NCBI GenBank assembly: GCA_023428905.1
Contig: JAEYWP010000004.1
Location: forward strand, 434,001-498,000
DNA: 64,000 nt
Direction: 5' to 3'
Source: Verrucomicrobiota bacterium
GTDB taxonomy: Bacteria > Verrucomicrobiota > Verrucomicrobiia > Opitutales > Opitutaceae
Shown here: in pieces, positions 18,605 through 32,491 of the stretch
How positions within the stretch are numbered: the first letter of the stretch is position 1
Layout of the letters: each line of letters starts with the position of its first letter
Program-made: the position numbers and the translations under genes
The notes under the pieces: generated by a model
What the model saw: the letters and a program-made list of their open reading frames with translations, nothing else
Database searches by the model: none
What the model was told of the DNA's origin: nothing

Positions 18605-18772
18605 GTGGGAAACGGAGGTATCTCCAAACAGGGAGGACGGACAAAGCCAAGCAAAACGAGGACACGTGACCTTTGACGGTCATGCCGCCGACTTCCGAAG
18701 GCGCTGTCCCGGGGGAGTCCGTGCTTTTGCTTGTGAGCCGCGCCCGCCGCGTTCCAAGTCCAGAGCCTCCCG

Positions 18773-20206
18773 ATGAAGACACCTGCCTCCGCCACCCGCT
18801 TGCTCGTGCGCCGCCTGGGCGCTCGGGTAGCCACGTCGGACTCCGCCCGATTCGCCGCCTCCTTTGATGGCAGCAAGCTCTCGTTTCTGCCCGACGCGGT
18901 GGTTTACCCCAAGGCGCGTGAGGAGATCGCCATCGTCCTCAAACTGGCGAACACCCACCGGATCCCCGTCACGGTGCGCGGGGGCGGTACGTCCCTGACC
19001 GGCTCCGGCTCCCCCCTGCGCGGGGGCTGGGTGCTCGACCTCTCTGCCTGGCAGAAGGTGACGGTGGATGCCGAGGCCGGGCTGGTGCAGGCCCAATGCG
19101 GCGCGCGTGTCGCTGCCGTGCAGGACGCGGCGGAGGCACAGGGCTGGTTCTATCCGCCCGATCCCGCTTCCAAACGCTATTCCACCATCGGTGGAAACAT
19201 CGCCTGCAACGCCGGGGGCATGCACGGCGGCAAATACGGCGTCACCCGCGACTTCGTCCTGGCCCTCAAGGGTTTCCTGCCGACCGGCGACTATGTCGAA
19301 TGGGGTCGTACGACCAAAAAATTCTCCGCTGGCTTTAACCTCCGCGACCTGTGGATCGGCAGTGAGGGCATGTTGGGCGTCGTCACCGACGCCACCCTCA
19401 AATTGATCCCGCTGCCCACGGCGCGGTGGACCGTGCTGACGGTGTTTGAGGACGAAGTCGCCGCATTCCGGGCCGCGCGCGCCCTCTTCGCCGCCCGCGT
19501 CCAACCCGCGATTTGTGAGTTTCTCGACCGTTATTCCGTGCGCTGCGCGGAAGAGAAGACGGGAGTGACGGTGTTTCCGGGGCACGCCGGCCGCCCGGTG
19601 ATCCTGATCGAACTCGCAGGCACTGCCAGCGAGGTTGCAGACGTCAAAGAGCAGGTGGTGGCCTGGGCCGCTGCGCACGCCCTTGCCTTCCGGGAGGCGA
19701 GGGACCGCACCGAAGCAGAGGAGCTCTGGTCGGTGCGCCGAAAGTGTTCCGGCGCGATGTTCGCCCTCGGCGACTCAAAGTTGAACGAGGACATCGTTGT
19801 CCCGCTCCGCAATTACGAGCGTTTTGCCCGCTTTCTCGAAAAACTCCGGAAAGCATCGCGGCTCCCCATCCCCACCTTCGGCCACCTCGCGGATGGCAAC
19901 CTGCACGTCAACATCATGTATCACCGGGAGGACAAGGCGGAGTACCTCCGGGCGGAAAAAGCCGTGGTCGTGCTGATGAAGGAAGTGGTGCGGCTGGGCG
20001 GCGCGATCTCCGGCGAGCACGGCATCGGCCTCGCCAAGAGCCCCTTCCTCCGCCTGCAGCACTCACCCGCCGAGATTGCCGCCATGCGCGCAGTCAAAGC
20101 CGCGCTGGATCCCAACGGCATCCTCAATCCCGGCAAGATGTTCGACGTATTCAAAGTCTGGGAACACCCGCGTCTCAAGATCGATCTGCCCTGGGACAAA
20201 AAGTGA
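18773..20206 (+). CDS. GlcD-type FAD-linked D-2-hydroxyacid oxidase/dehydrogenase
   Basis: A 477-residue flavoprotein of the glycolate oxidase subunit GlcD / D-lactate dehydrogenase family. The FAD-binding PCMH domain carries RGGGTSLTGSGSPLRGG and the block NIACNAGGMHGGKYGV. The C-terminal FAD oxidase domain carries FGHLADGNLHVN and GEHGIGLAKSPFL, with His residues in the usual active-site positions. Such enzymes pass electrons from D-lactate or glycolate to quinone or an electron-transfer partner. No iron-sulfur GlcF partner or GlcE subunit is encoded alongside, so it probably acts as the single-subunit type. Next to it are a D-2-hydroxyacid dehydrogenase (divergent) and an Old Yellow Enzyme gene (downstream). 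Confidence 0.85.
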   Translation: MKTPASATRLLVRRLGARVATSDSARFAASFDGSKLSFLPDAVVYPKAREEIAIVLKLANTHRIPVTVRGGGTSLTGSGSPLRGGWVLDLSAWQKVTVDAEAGLVQAQCGARVAAVQDAAEAQGWFYPPDPASKRYSTIGGNIACNAGGMHGGKYGVTRDFVLALKGFLPTGDYVEWGRTTKKFSAGFNLRDLWIGSEGMLGVVTDATLKLIPLPTARWTVLTVFEDEVAAFRAARALFAARVQPAICEFLDRYSVRCAEEKTGVTVFPGHAGRPVILIELAGTASEVADVKEQVVAWAAAHALAFREARDRTEAEELWSVRRKCSGAMFALGDSKLNEDIVVPLRNYERFARFLEKLRKASRLPIPTFGHLADGNLHVNIMYHREDKAEYLRAEKAVVVLMKEVVRLGGAISGEHGIGLAKSPFLRLQHSPAEIAAMRAVKAALDPNGILNPGKMFDVFKVWEHPRLKIDLPWDKK

Positions 20207-20225
20207 CGCGCGCGGGAGCGCGCGA

Positions 20226-20391
20226 GTGACCAATGACCAGCGATCAGTGGTGCGGTCAGGACCTGGTATCCACGCTTGGGATCATGGAGGTATGCGACCG
20301 CTGTCCCCTGCGGCTGCGCGATCGGTTGTACCGCCAGAAATCCCACCTCCCGGGTCGCGATTCCCAAATCATAAATCAAGAATCATAAATT
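20226..20391. repeat. Heptamer repeats upstream of the Old Yellow Enzyme gene
   Basis: Two of the classes seen at 17.5 kb recur here. Positions 20226-20246 hold three units near GTGACCA. Positions 20364-20391 hold four units near ATAAATC that end just before the start codon at 20399. The unrelated middle part of the gap shows no periodicity. Confidence 0.55.
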
Positions 20392-20398
20392 CCTCCTC

Positions 20399-21472
20399 AT
20401 GCCTCATCTCTTTGATCCGTTCACCCTCAAGTCCGTCACGCTGCGCAACCGCATCGGCGTCGCGCCGATGTGCATGTATTCGTCCGACGATGGGCGGGCG
20501 AACGACTGGCACCTGGTCCACCTGGGGACGCGGGCAGTGGGTGGGGCGGGGCTGGTGATCGCAGAGGCGACGGCCGTGCTCCCGGAGGGTCGCATCACCC
20601 CCGGTGACGCCGGCCTGTGGGACGACGGGCAGGTAGAACCGCTCGCCCGCATCAACCGTTTTATCCAGCAGCACGGCGCCGTGCCTGGGATCCAGCTCGC
20701 CCACGCCGGCCGGAAGGCCAGCGCCTCGCGCCCTTGGGAGGGCGGCGCACACCTGGCGGACGAGGAGGGCGGCTGGCCCGTGGTGGGGCCGAGCCCGCTG
20801 GCGTTCGGCGACGACCTGCCGAAGGTCCCGCGTGCCCTGACCGTTGCGGAGATACAGGACACAGTCGCCGCATTCGTCGCCGCCGCCCGCCGCGCCCTCG
20901 ATGCCGGCTACCAATGGCTCGAACTCCACGGGGCGCATGGTTACCTCGCCCACCAATTTCTGTCCCCGCTCTCAAATCAGCGGACCGATGCCTATGGCGG
21001 CAGCTTTGAGAACCGCGTGCGTTTTCTCCTGGAAATCACCCGCGCCGTGCGCGCGCTCTGGCCGGACCGGCTGCCGTTGTCGGTTCGCCTTTCGTGCACC
21101 GACTGGGTGGAAGGCGGCTGGAGCCTCGAGGAATCCGTCGCCTTGTCCACGCTGCTAAAGGGGGAGGGGGTTGACCTGATTGACTGCAGTTCCGGCGGCT
21201 CCGTGCCGCACGCAAAGGTTCCGACCGGACCGAATTATCAGGTGCCCTTCGCCGAACGTATCCGCCGCGACGCCGGCATCGCCACCGCCGCCGTCGGTCT
21301 CATCACCGAGGCGGCGCAGGCAGACGCGATCGTCGCCCGGCAGCAGGCTGATCTGGTGTACCTGGCCCGCCAGTTCCTCCGCGATCCGTATTGGCCGTAT
21401 CACGCCGCGAAGGTCCTCGGCCGGGCGGACCGCCTGCCGCCAGCGCCGCAATATGGGCGCGCCCTCGGCTGA
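20399..21472 (+). CDS. NADH:flavin oxidoreductase, Old Yellow Enzyme family (YqjM type)
   Basis: A 357-residue FMN-dependent ene-reductase. It begins with the family start PFTLKSVTLRNRIGVAPMCMYSS, in which the Cys of PMCMYS is diagnostic of the YqjM/thermophilic-like subclass. It continues with QLAHAGRKAS, the active-site ELHGAHGYLAHQFLSPL and SNQRTDAYGGSFENR. The C-terminal FMN-phosphate region is present as VGLITEAAQADAIV and DLVYLARQFLRDPYW. Enzymes of this class reduce activated double bonds in unsaturated carbonyls; the physiological substrate is unknown. An ATAAATC heptamer run ends eight bases before the ATG, so no separate strong ribosome-binding site is visible apart from CCTCCTC-rich sequence. 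Confidence 0.88.
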   Translation: MPHLFDPFTLKSVTLRNRIGVAPMCMYSSDDGRANDWHLVHLGTRAVGGAGLVIAEATAVLPEGRITPGDAGLWDDGQVEPLARINRFIQQHGAVPGIQLAHAGRKASASRPWEGGAHLADEEGGWPVVGPSPLAFGDDLPKVPRALTVAEIQDTVAAFVAAARRALDAGYQWLELHGAHGYLAHQFLSPLSNQRTDAYGGSFENRVRFLLEITRAVRALWPDRLPLSVRLSCTDWVEGGWSLEESVALSTLLKGEGVDLIDCSSGGSVPHAKVPTGPNYQVPFAERIRRDAGIATAAVGLITEAAQADAIVARQQADLVYLARQFLRDPYWPYHAAKVLGRADRLPPAPQYGRALG

Positions 21473-21574
21473 GGCGGCCGCGCGCGCCATTCGCCGGTGC
21501 GAATAACCGGTGAACAACTGCGAGCTTTTTCCGTTTGCCGCCTTGGAAACCGGGCCCTCAACTGCCCGGCTTTC

Positions 21575-25591
<4,017 letters not shown>

Positions 25592-25629
25592 AAGATTGAC
25601 AGTGGAAGGTTTGATGATTCCCTGGCCCC

Positions 25630-26055
25630 ATGTTCACCGGGTCGCAGGGAGGGGAGCAGAACCGTGCACGGGAGATCGGCGCACGTGGCGAGGCGAGGGC
25701 GGCGTGGTTTTTGTCACGCCGCCGCGGATATCAGGTTTTGGTGCGCAACTGGCGCAGTCCGCGCGACCAGCGCGATGAGATCGACCTGATCTGCCGGGAT
25801 GGCGAGGTGATCGTTTTTGTGGAGGTCAAGACGCGGGCGACCCATGCGGCGGTTTCCGGCTACCATGCGATCGACCACCGCAAGAAACGGGCCCTGCTGC
25901 GCGCGGCCGATGCCTTTCTCCGGGCCCTGCCACGCCCCCGCCCGCGCACCTTCCGTTTTGACGTGGTCGAGTTGCGCAGTGTCCCCAAACCGGGAGACAC
26001 CGACCTGCACCACTTCGAAAACGTCCCGCTCTTCCCCAAGTACTACTTCCCGTAA
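25630..26055 (+). CDS. yraN: YraN/UPF0102 family endonuclease-like protein
   Basis: A 141-residue protein of the YraN family, which has a restriction-endonuclease-like fold. Family blocks are EIGARGEARAAWFLSRRGY (with one extra Arg), LVRNWRSPRDQRDEIDLICRDGEVIVFVEVKTR, and a C-terminal FRFDVVELR. The predicted metal-site residues (Glu of GE, Asp of DEIDLI, Glu and Lys of EVK) are all retained. The usual GEIDLI is DEIDLI here. Its biochemical role is not settled in the family. It follows smc by 38 bases in the same direction and may be cotranscribed. Confidence 0.85.
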   Translation: MFTGSQGGEQNRAREIGARGEARAAWFLSRRRGYQVLVRNWRSPRDQRDEIDLICRDGEVIVFVEVKTRATHAAVSGYHAIDHRKKRALLRAADAFLRALPRPRPRTFRFDVVELRSVPKPGDTDLHHFENVPLFPKYYFP

Positions 26056-26134
26056 GGCTGGCCTCCCCCCGCGGCGTGAGGGCGTGCCGCCTACATCCAG
26101 AACTCCGCGTGCGCTTCGCTTCAAAGCAGTCGCA

Positions 26135-26162
26135 TTGATTCTATTCTTGCGGGCGATAAAAA
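26135..26162 (+). promoter_or_regulatory. Possible sigma70-like promoter for the zwf operon
   Basis: In a locally AT-rich part of the 197-base gap before zwf there is TTGATT at 26135-26140 and TAAAAA at 26157-26162, spaced by 16 bases. The match is weak but is the best in the gap. Confidence 0.22.
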
Positions 26163-26252
26163 GGATTCATCTATCGAGCGGCGGTGATGCTGCGCGCTCA
26201 TTGAATAACCGCTTGCCACGTTCCAGCGGGGTCCTGACAAACACCGCCCGTC

Positions 26253-27791
<1,539 letters not shown>

Positions 27792-27818
27792 CGCGGCGTC
27801 CCTGCCGCCTTCGTCCTG

Positions 27819-28802
27819 ATGTCCTCCGTATTCGACGTCCTTCCCGGCATTGAGGTCTCGCCGGGCGTGATCTCCAAGAGCCTGGCCGAGATGTGGGTGA
27901 CGGCCGCCGCCCGCGGGGGCGCCGCGCCCGCCGAGGACGACGGGCGCGCCATGCAGGTCAACCTGGTGCTCCACCTCGGTTTTAACACCACCTCCTCCGA
28001 CGCGGTGGAGCAGTTCCAGATCGCAGTGCGTTTCTCCCGCCGCTACCCGTGCCGGGTGGTGGTGCTTTGCCCGCTTCCCCTCGCGGATGGCGGCACCGAG
28101 ATCCGCGCCAAGATCTACGGCGAGTGCCACCTCGGCAAATCCAAGGGCGACACCCGCTGCTGCGAGTTTGTCATCCTCAGTTACCCTCCATCAGTCCGCC
28201 AGTACCTCGAGAACCAGGTCTCGGTCTGTCTCAGCACCGACCTGCCCCTGTATTACTGGGCCCACCGCTTTTCTTCCAGCGCCCGTCTGAGCGATTACCA
28301 GTACCTGCTGCGGCGCTCCCAGCGCGTGCTTTTTGACTCCGCGATCGTGCCGGAGGATGCGTTCCGTCACCCCTGGCCCAAGCCCGAGGTGGTGCGTGAC
28401 CTCGCGCATGCGCGGCTCCTGCCGGTGCGCCAGGCGATCGGCCAGTTCCTCAGCGGGTATTCCCCCGCGGTCCTGGCGGACGGTCTCACCGCCGTGCGGG
28501 TCCGTTGCCATCCCGCGGTCTGCGCCGAAGGCCGGGTGTTGGCGCAATGGGTGCGCGAACGCATGGCCAACTGCGGCGCGGACGGCGCCGAGTATTCGGA
28601 GACCAGCGACAACACGCTGCCGGCGCGTGGTTTCGAGCTGCGCTTCGACTACAACGGCCCCCGGCATTTTGTCTATCGCGGCGACCTGGCAGCCCGGGCC
28701 GGCGAGGTCGATGCCGACTTCGGCACCGGGGCGGTGCGCCTGCCCGCCAGCGCGGGTCTGCTGGCGCCCGAGGCTGCACTCGGCGAAGCCATGTTCTTCT
28801 GA
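27819..28802 (+). CDS. opcA: OpcA, glucose-6-phosphate dehydrogenase assembly protein
   Basis: A 327-residue protein of the OpcA family. In cyanobacteria OpcA binds and redox-activates G6PDH, and actinobacteria also encode it. Family blocks seen include NLVLHLGFNTT, SRRYPCRVVVLCPLP, AKIYGECHLG, HLGKSKGDTRCCEFVI, LSTDLPLYYWAHRF and FDSAIVPEDAFRHPW. The paired Cys in TRCCEF and the Cys in YGECH are visible and could support thiol control, which is inference. Its place between zwf and pgl repeats the operon order known from cyanobacteria and confirms the link to G6PDH. Confidence 0.88.
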   Translation: MSSVFDVLPGIEVSPGVISKSLAEMWVTAAARGGAAPAEDDGRAMQVNLVLHLGFNTTSSDAVEQFQIAVRFSRRYPCRVVVLCPLPLADGGTEIRAKIYGECHLGKSKGDTRCCEFVILSYPPSVRQYLENQVSVCLSTDLPLYYWAHRFSSSARLSDYQYLLRRSQRVLFDSAIVPEDAFRHPWPKPEVVRDLAHARLLPVRQAIGQFLSGYSPAVLADGLTAVRVRCHPAVCAEGRVLAQWVRERMANCGADGAEYSETSDNTLPARGFELRFDYNGPRHFVYRGDLAARAGEVDADFGTGAVRLPASAGLLAPEAALGEAMFF

Positions 28803-28805
28803 GCC

Positions 28806-29540
28806 ATGACCGAACGCACCACGTCCTACGGCCGGCTCTGTGTCGGCACCCGTGATGAGCTGTTTGGCCGGGCAGCCAGCCTGGCGACGGAGCAGTTCGC
28901 CGCCACACCCGGCCCGGCACGCTTTACCTGGGCCCTGACCGGCGGGAGCACCCCGGGGGAATGGTACCGGTGGGTGGTGCAATCCAAGGCCCTCCCTGCC
29001 GAGCTGCTCGGCCGGACCCTTTTCACCGTGAGTGACGAGCGTTATGTCCCGCTCAGCAGTGACCAGAGCAACCTGGGCAACGCCCAGCGCCAGCTACTCG
29101 AACCGCTAAACGTCCCCGCGGCGCTCCATCGCCCCTGGCCCACCGACTTGCCTCCCGCGGAGGCGGCGCAGGCCTACGCCCGCAGTTGGGCCGGAGAGTT
29201 TGGTCCGGCCCGCGCTTACGACCTGTGCTTTGTCGGCATGGGTGACGATGCCCACACCCTTTCGCTTTTCCCCGGCAGCCCGCTGCTCGCCCGGCCGTCG
29301 TCCCGCCTTTTCGAGGCGATCGAGGTGCCCGGGAAAGGCTGGCGCCTGACCCTCACGACCGCGGGCCTCGCCGCCTGCGGTCGAATCGTGGTCATGACCT
29401 TGGGCGCAGGCAAGGCCCCCGCCCTGGAGCGCGTGTTCAAGGGGACCTATGATCCCCTCAACGCACCATCCCAGATCCTGCGGGACTGCGCCGACCGCGT
29501 GTATTGGCTGGTGGATACAGCAGCGGCCTCCCGGCTCTAG
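28806..29540 (+). CDS. pgl: 6-phosphogluconolactonase
   Basis: A 244-residue DevB-type lactonase that hydrolyses 6-phosphogluconolactone to 6-phosphogluconate. It shares the sugar-isomerase-like fold with glucosamine-6-phosphate deaminases. Conserved blocks are TWALTGGSTPGEWYRW (phosphate loop), FTVSDERYVPLSSDQSN, CFVGMGDDAHTLSLFPGSP (catalytic His region) and MTLGAGKAPAL near the C-terminus. The start codon follows the opcA stop by three bases, so translation is probably coupled. The stop codon overlaps the end of the convergent exported-protein gene by four bases. Confidence 0.93.
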   Translation: MTERTTSYGRLCVGTRDELFGRAASLATEQFAATPGPARFTWALTGGSTPGEWYRWVVQSKALPAELLGRTLFTVSDERYVPLSSDQSNLGNAQRQLLEPLNVPAALHRPWPTDLPPAEAAQAYARSWAGEFGPARAYDLCFVGMGDDAHTLSLFPGSPLLARPSSRLFEAIEVPGKGWRLTLTTAGLAACGRIVVMTLGAGKAPALERVFKGTYDPLNAPSQILRDCADRVYWLVDTAAASRL

Positions 29541-30643
29541 GGCAGCGCGCGGGCGGCGGCTCCCTCCCTGGATCCGGCGACCGCGCTGACGATTTCAATC
29601 GTGGCACGCCGGTCTTCTTTTCTGGGATGCCCCGCGAACACCGCCACGATTCCCGCCGTGGCGAGGAGGGGGGGCTTCGGGGAGGACACGACGAAGCTCA
29701 GCTTGAGGGCCGGCTTGCCATTGAGGTGCAGGGTCATGGGCAAGACGTAGCGGAGTGAGTCACCTGCGTCCGGCAGCCGCTGGATGTTTTTTGCATCGAA
29801 GTCGAGGGATGGATCGACCCGGCCGCCGCGTGACACCACCGACCAGAAGGGAATGTCGAGCACCTCGGTCATGATCTCCTGCACTCCCGGGGTGGTGAGG
29901 GCGATCTGGAAAAAACCAAGCAGGGCGGGGATGGTGCCGGCAAACGCTCGCTCCTCGTCCGGCGTCAGCCCCAGCGCGTCTGCACGCGCCCGGTTTGCTG
30001 GGATATCCTCGGGAGGGAACGGACTGGTTTTGAAGGAAAAGCCCATCCCGTCGGTGCTGTTTTCGCGCAGGCGGATCGCGGCACGGCAAGCCCTGTCAAA
30101 GCCGAGCATGAGGTGCTCGCTGTTGACCGCGGTGCGGGCACGCCTTTCCTCACCGGGCTTTTTGTCCGGGCGGCCGCGCTCCGCGAACGGTCCACGGGTA
30201 CTCAGGTCGAGAAAGGCGTAGGCGTTTTTAAACGTCAGCGTTGTCCCGGTGTTGCAGTAGAGGGTCAGCGGCGGAGGCGCCTTGAAGTCCGCCTGCTCCT
30301 TTGCCGACGGTTCCACTGCCCGGATGCTGACGAGCCACTGGCGAGTTCTGGTGCCCTCGGTGAGGGTGACGATGGCGGCGGCGCCGTCTCCGGGTGCGAG
30401 GGAGTCGGCGTTGCTGCCCGTGTGAAATCGGCCCAGCCTCCAGCCGCTTTCACTCGCCGCTCGGAGTGTCGCCTCCAGGGGCGCAGGGAGGGACGGCAGT
30501 GGTGATGCGGCGGGCAGCGCGTCCGTCTGCGGTTCAACCGGGGCGGCATTTACCCGCGGTGGGAATAGCGCAAACACGGTGGAGAGGAATAAACAGGCCA
30601 GCCGCCCCAATGCCCGAGTCCTGCCCGCTGCCGGAGTGTTCAT
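29537..30643 (-). CDS. Exported protein of unknown function, 368 aa
   Basis: I do not recognise a family. The N-terminus is a signal peptide (basic start, then LGRLACLFLSTVFALF, cleavage probably after VNA). A Pro/Ala-rich linker follows, then a mature domain with alternating beta-like stretches (TRQWLVSIRAVEP, LTLYCNTGTTLTF, YVLPMTLHLNGKPALKLSFVV). A helical central part contains DEERAFAGTIPALLGFFQIA. The protein ends in two beta-like segments with PLLATAGIVAVFAG. It is probably periplasmic. Nothing nearby fixes its job; it converges on pgl and is divergent from cimA. Confidence 0.6.
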   Translation of the reverse strand: MNTPAAGRTRALGRLACLFLSTVFALFPPRVNAAPVEPQTDALPAASPLPSLPAPLEATLRAASESGWRLGRFHTGSNADSLAPGDGAAAIVTLTEGTRTRQWLVSIRAVEPSAKEQADFKAPPPLTLYCNTGTTLTFKNAYAFLDLSTRGPFAERGRPDKKPGEERRARTAVNSEHLMLGFDRACRAAIRLRENSTDGMGFSFKTSPFPPEDIPANRARADALGLTPDEERAFAGTIPALLGFFQIALTTPGVQEIMTEVLDIPFWSVVSRGGRVDPSLDFDAKNIQRLPDAGDSLRYVLPMTLHLNGKPALKLSFVVSSPKPPLLATAGIVAVFAGHPRKEDRRATIEIVSAVAGSREGAAARALP

Positions 30644-30825
30644 GAGCCTGTTCTACATCCGCGAAGTCGGCCGGGTTCCAGCCCGAAATGCCCGCGTCAG
30701 ATGCGGGTGGCGGGAAACTCCGGGCTTCGTCCCGGCCCACCGATCCCGCCCCTCTGCCCCAGGGGAGGCACCGGCGAAATGCCCCCTTGCCAGCGCCACG
30801 GTCAACCGCAAGCCTACGCCCCTCT

Positions 30826-32388
30826 ATGAGCACAGCGGTCAAGATCTACGACACCACCCTGCGCGACGGCACGCAGGGGGAAGGCATCAGCTTTTCGGTG
30901 ACGGATAAACTCTTGATTACGGAGCGGCTCGATGCCTTCGGGGTGGACTACATCGAGGGCGGTTTCCCCGGCTCCAACCCGCGTGACATCGCTTATTTTG
31001 CGGAGGCAAAAAACCTGAAGCTCAAGCACGCGCGCCTCGCCGCCTTCGGCTCCACCCGGCGGGCCGGCGTGAAGGCCAGCGAGGACTCCCAGCTCAAGAC
31101 CCTGCTCGAGAGCGGCATGCCGGTGATGACACTGGTGGGCAAGACCTGGCTCCTGCACGTGACCGAGATCCTCCGGACGACGCCGGAGGAGAACCTGGCC
31201 ATGATCGAGGATTCGGTCCGGTACCTGGTCTCGCAGGGCCGCGAAGTGATCTACGACGCCGAGCATTTCTTTGACGGCTGCAAGGCCAACCCCGACTACG
31301 CCTTCCAGACCTTGGCGGCGGCCCTTCGTGGCGGCGCCAGCAACCTCACACTCTGCGATACCAACGGCGGCACGCTGGTGGACGATTTTAAGGCCATCGT
31401 GGGACGTGCGGTGGCGGAGTTTGGAGCCGACAAGGTGGGCGTGCATTGCCACAACGACAGCGGTCTCGGTGTCGCTCTTTCCCTCGGCGGTGTCGCCGCC
31501 GGAGCCACCCTGGTGCAGGGCACGGTCAACGGTTATGGCGAACGCACCGGCAACGCCGACCTGATCACGATCCTGCCCAGCCTGTTCCTGAAGATGGGCC
31601 GCACCGCCCGCTGCGCCAGCCACCTTTCACAGCTGCGGGAACTCTCCCTCTTCTTTGACGAACTGGCGAACCTGCGACCGAACACCAAGGCGCCGTACAT
31701 CGGTGCGTCGGCCTTCGCCCACAAGGGCGGGCTCCACGCCAACGCCGCCCAGAAGGTGAAGAGCAGTTACGAGCACATCGACCCCGCCCTGGTCGGCAAT
31801 CGGACCCGCGTGCTGGTCTCCGACATGGCCGGGCGCAGCAGCGTGGCGATGAAAGCGAAGGAACTCGGTTTCGAGATCGACGAGAAATCGTCGGCGATGA
31901 AGGACCTGATCGACGAGCTGAAGGACCTGGAGTTTCGCGGTTACGAGTTCGAGGCGGCGGACGCCTCCCTGAAACTCCTCCTCGCCAAGTGCCTCGGCCG
32001 CCGGAAGAGCTTTTTCGAGATCGAGACCTACCGCGTCATCGTCGAGCGTCACGGCACCGACCTCTTTTCGGAGGCGACGGTGAAGCTGAAGGTCGACGGC
32101 AAGGCCTATCACACCGTCGCGGAGTGCAGCGGCCCGGTGGGGGCGCTGGACAAGGCCCTGCGCCTCGCCCTCGAGCCGGTGTATCCGTCACTGCGCGAAA
32201 CCAGCCTTGCTGACTACAAGGTGCGCATCCTCGACAGCAAACAGAGCACGGGCGCACGCACCCGGGTGCTGATCGAATCCACCGATGGCCACCAGATGTG
32301 GGGCACGGTGGGGGTAAGCGACAACATCATCGATGCCAGCTGGGAAGCGCTGCGCGACGCGGTTGAATACAAATTGATGCTGGGCTGA
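30826..32388 (+). CDS. cimA: (R)-citramalate synthase
   Basis: A 520-residue enzyme of the alpha-isopropylmalate/homocitrate synthase family that condenses pyruvate and acetyl-CoA to citramalate. This starts the threonine-independent route to isoleucine. The start MSTAVKIYDTTLRDGTQGEG at 30826 is canonical; an upstream in-frame extension is Pro/Arg-rich and unlikely. Catalytic-barrel blocks are DYIEGGFPGSNPRD (typical of the CimA subtype), TLCDTNGGT, VHCHNDSGLGVA and NGYGERTGNADL. The C-terminal part from about residue 400 is the LeuA-type allosteric dimer domain, so feedback control by isoleucine is likely. FEIETYRVIVERH and VYPSLRETSLADYKVRIL match the CimA type rather than LeuA. Confidence 0.92.
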   Translation: MSTAVKIYDTTLRDGTQGEGISFSVTDKLLITERLDAFGVDYIEGGFPGSNPRDIAYFAEAKNLKLKHARLAAFGSTRRAGVKASEDSQLKTLLESGMPVMTLVGKTWLLHVTEILRTTPEENLAMIEDSVRYLVSQGREVIYDAEHFFDGCKANPDYAFQTLAAALRGGASNLTLCDTNGGTLVDDFKAIVGRAVAEFGADKVGVHCHNDSGLGVALSLGGVAAGATLVQGTVNGYGERTGNADLITILPSLFLKMGRTARCASHLSQLRELSLFFDELANLRPNTKAPYIGASAFAHKGGLHANAAQKVKSSYEHIDPALVGNRTRVLVSDMAGRSSVAMKAKELGFEIDEKSSAMKDLIDELKDLEFRGYEFEAADASLKLLLAKCLGRRKSFFEIETYRVIVERHGTDLFSEATVKLKVDGKAYHTVAECSGPVGALDKALRLALEPVYPSLRETSLADYKVRILDSKQSTGARTRVLIESTDGHQMWGTVGVSDNIIDASWEALRDAVEYKLMLG

Positions 32389-32462
32389 GCGGGGTTGCCG
32401 CCGGCCTCGGGCGACCGAGCTGCTCCGCCCCCTTGCAATGCCCCGACGCCGCCCGCTGCCCC

Positions 32463-32491
32463 TTGAGGCTGAAGGCGGAAGCCTGCCTCAA
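32463..32491. terminator. Hairpin between convergent cimA and cls
   Basis: A stem of TTGAGGC and GCCTCAA, extended inside by AGGC-ggaa-GCCT after a three-base bulge, covers 32463-32491 and overlaps the cls stop codon. It lies between two convergent genes and could end transcripts from either. No long T run follows, so termination is inferred from position and stem only. Confidence 0.35.

Noticed and set aside
21497..21574. SMC start at 21497, 26 codons earlier
   Set aside because: The extension is unlike any SMC N-terminus, while the ATG at 21575 gives the standard opening residues.
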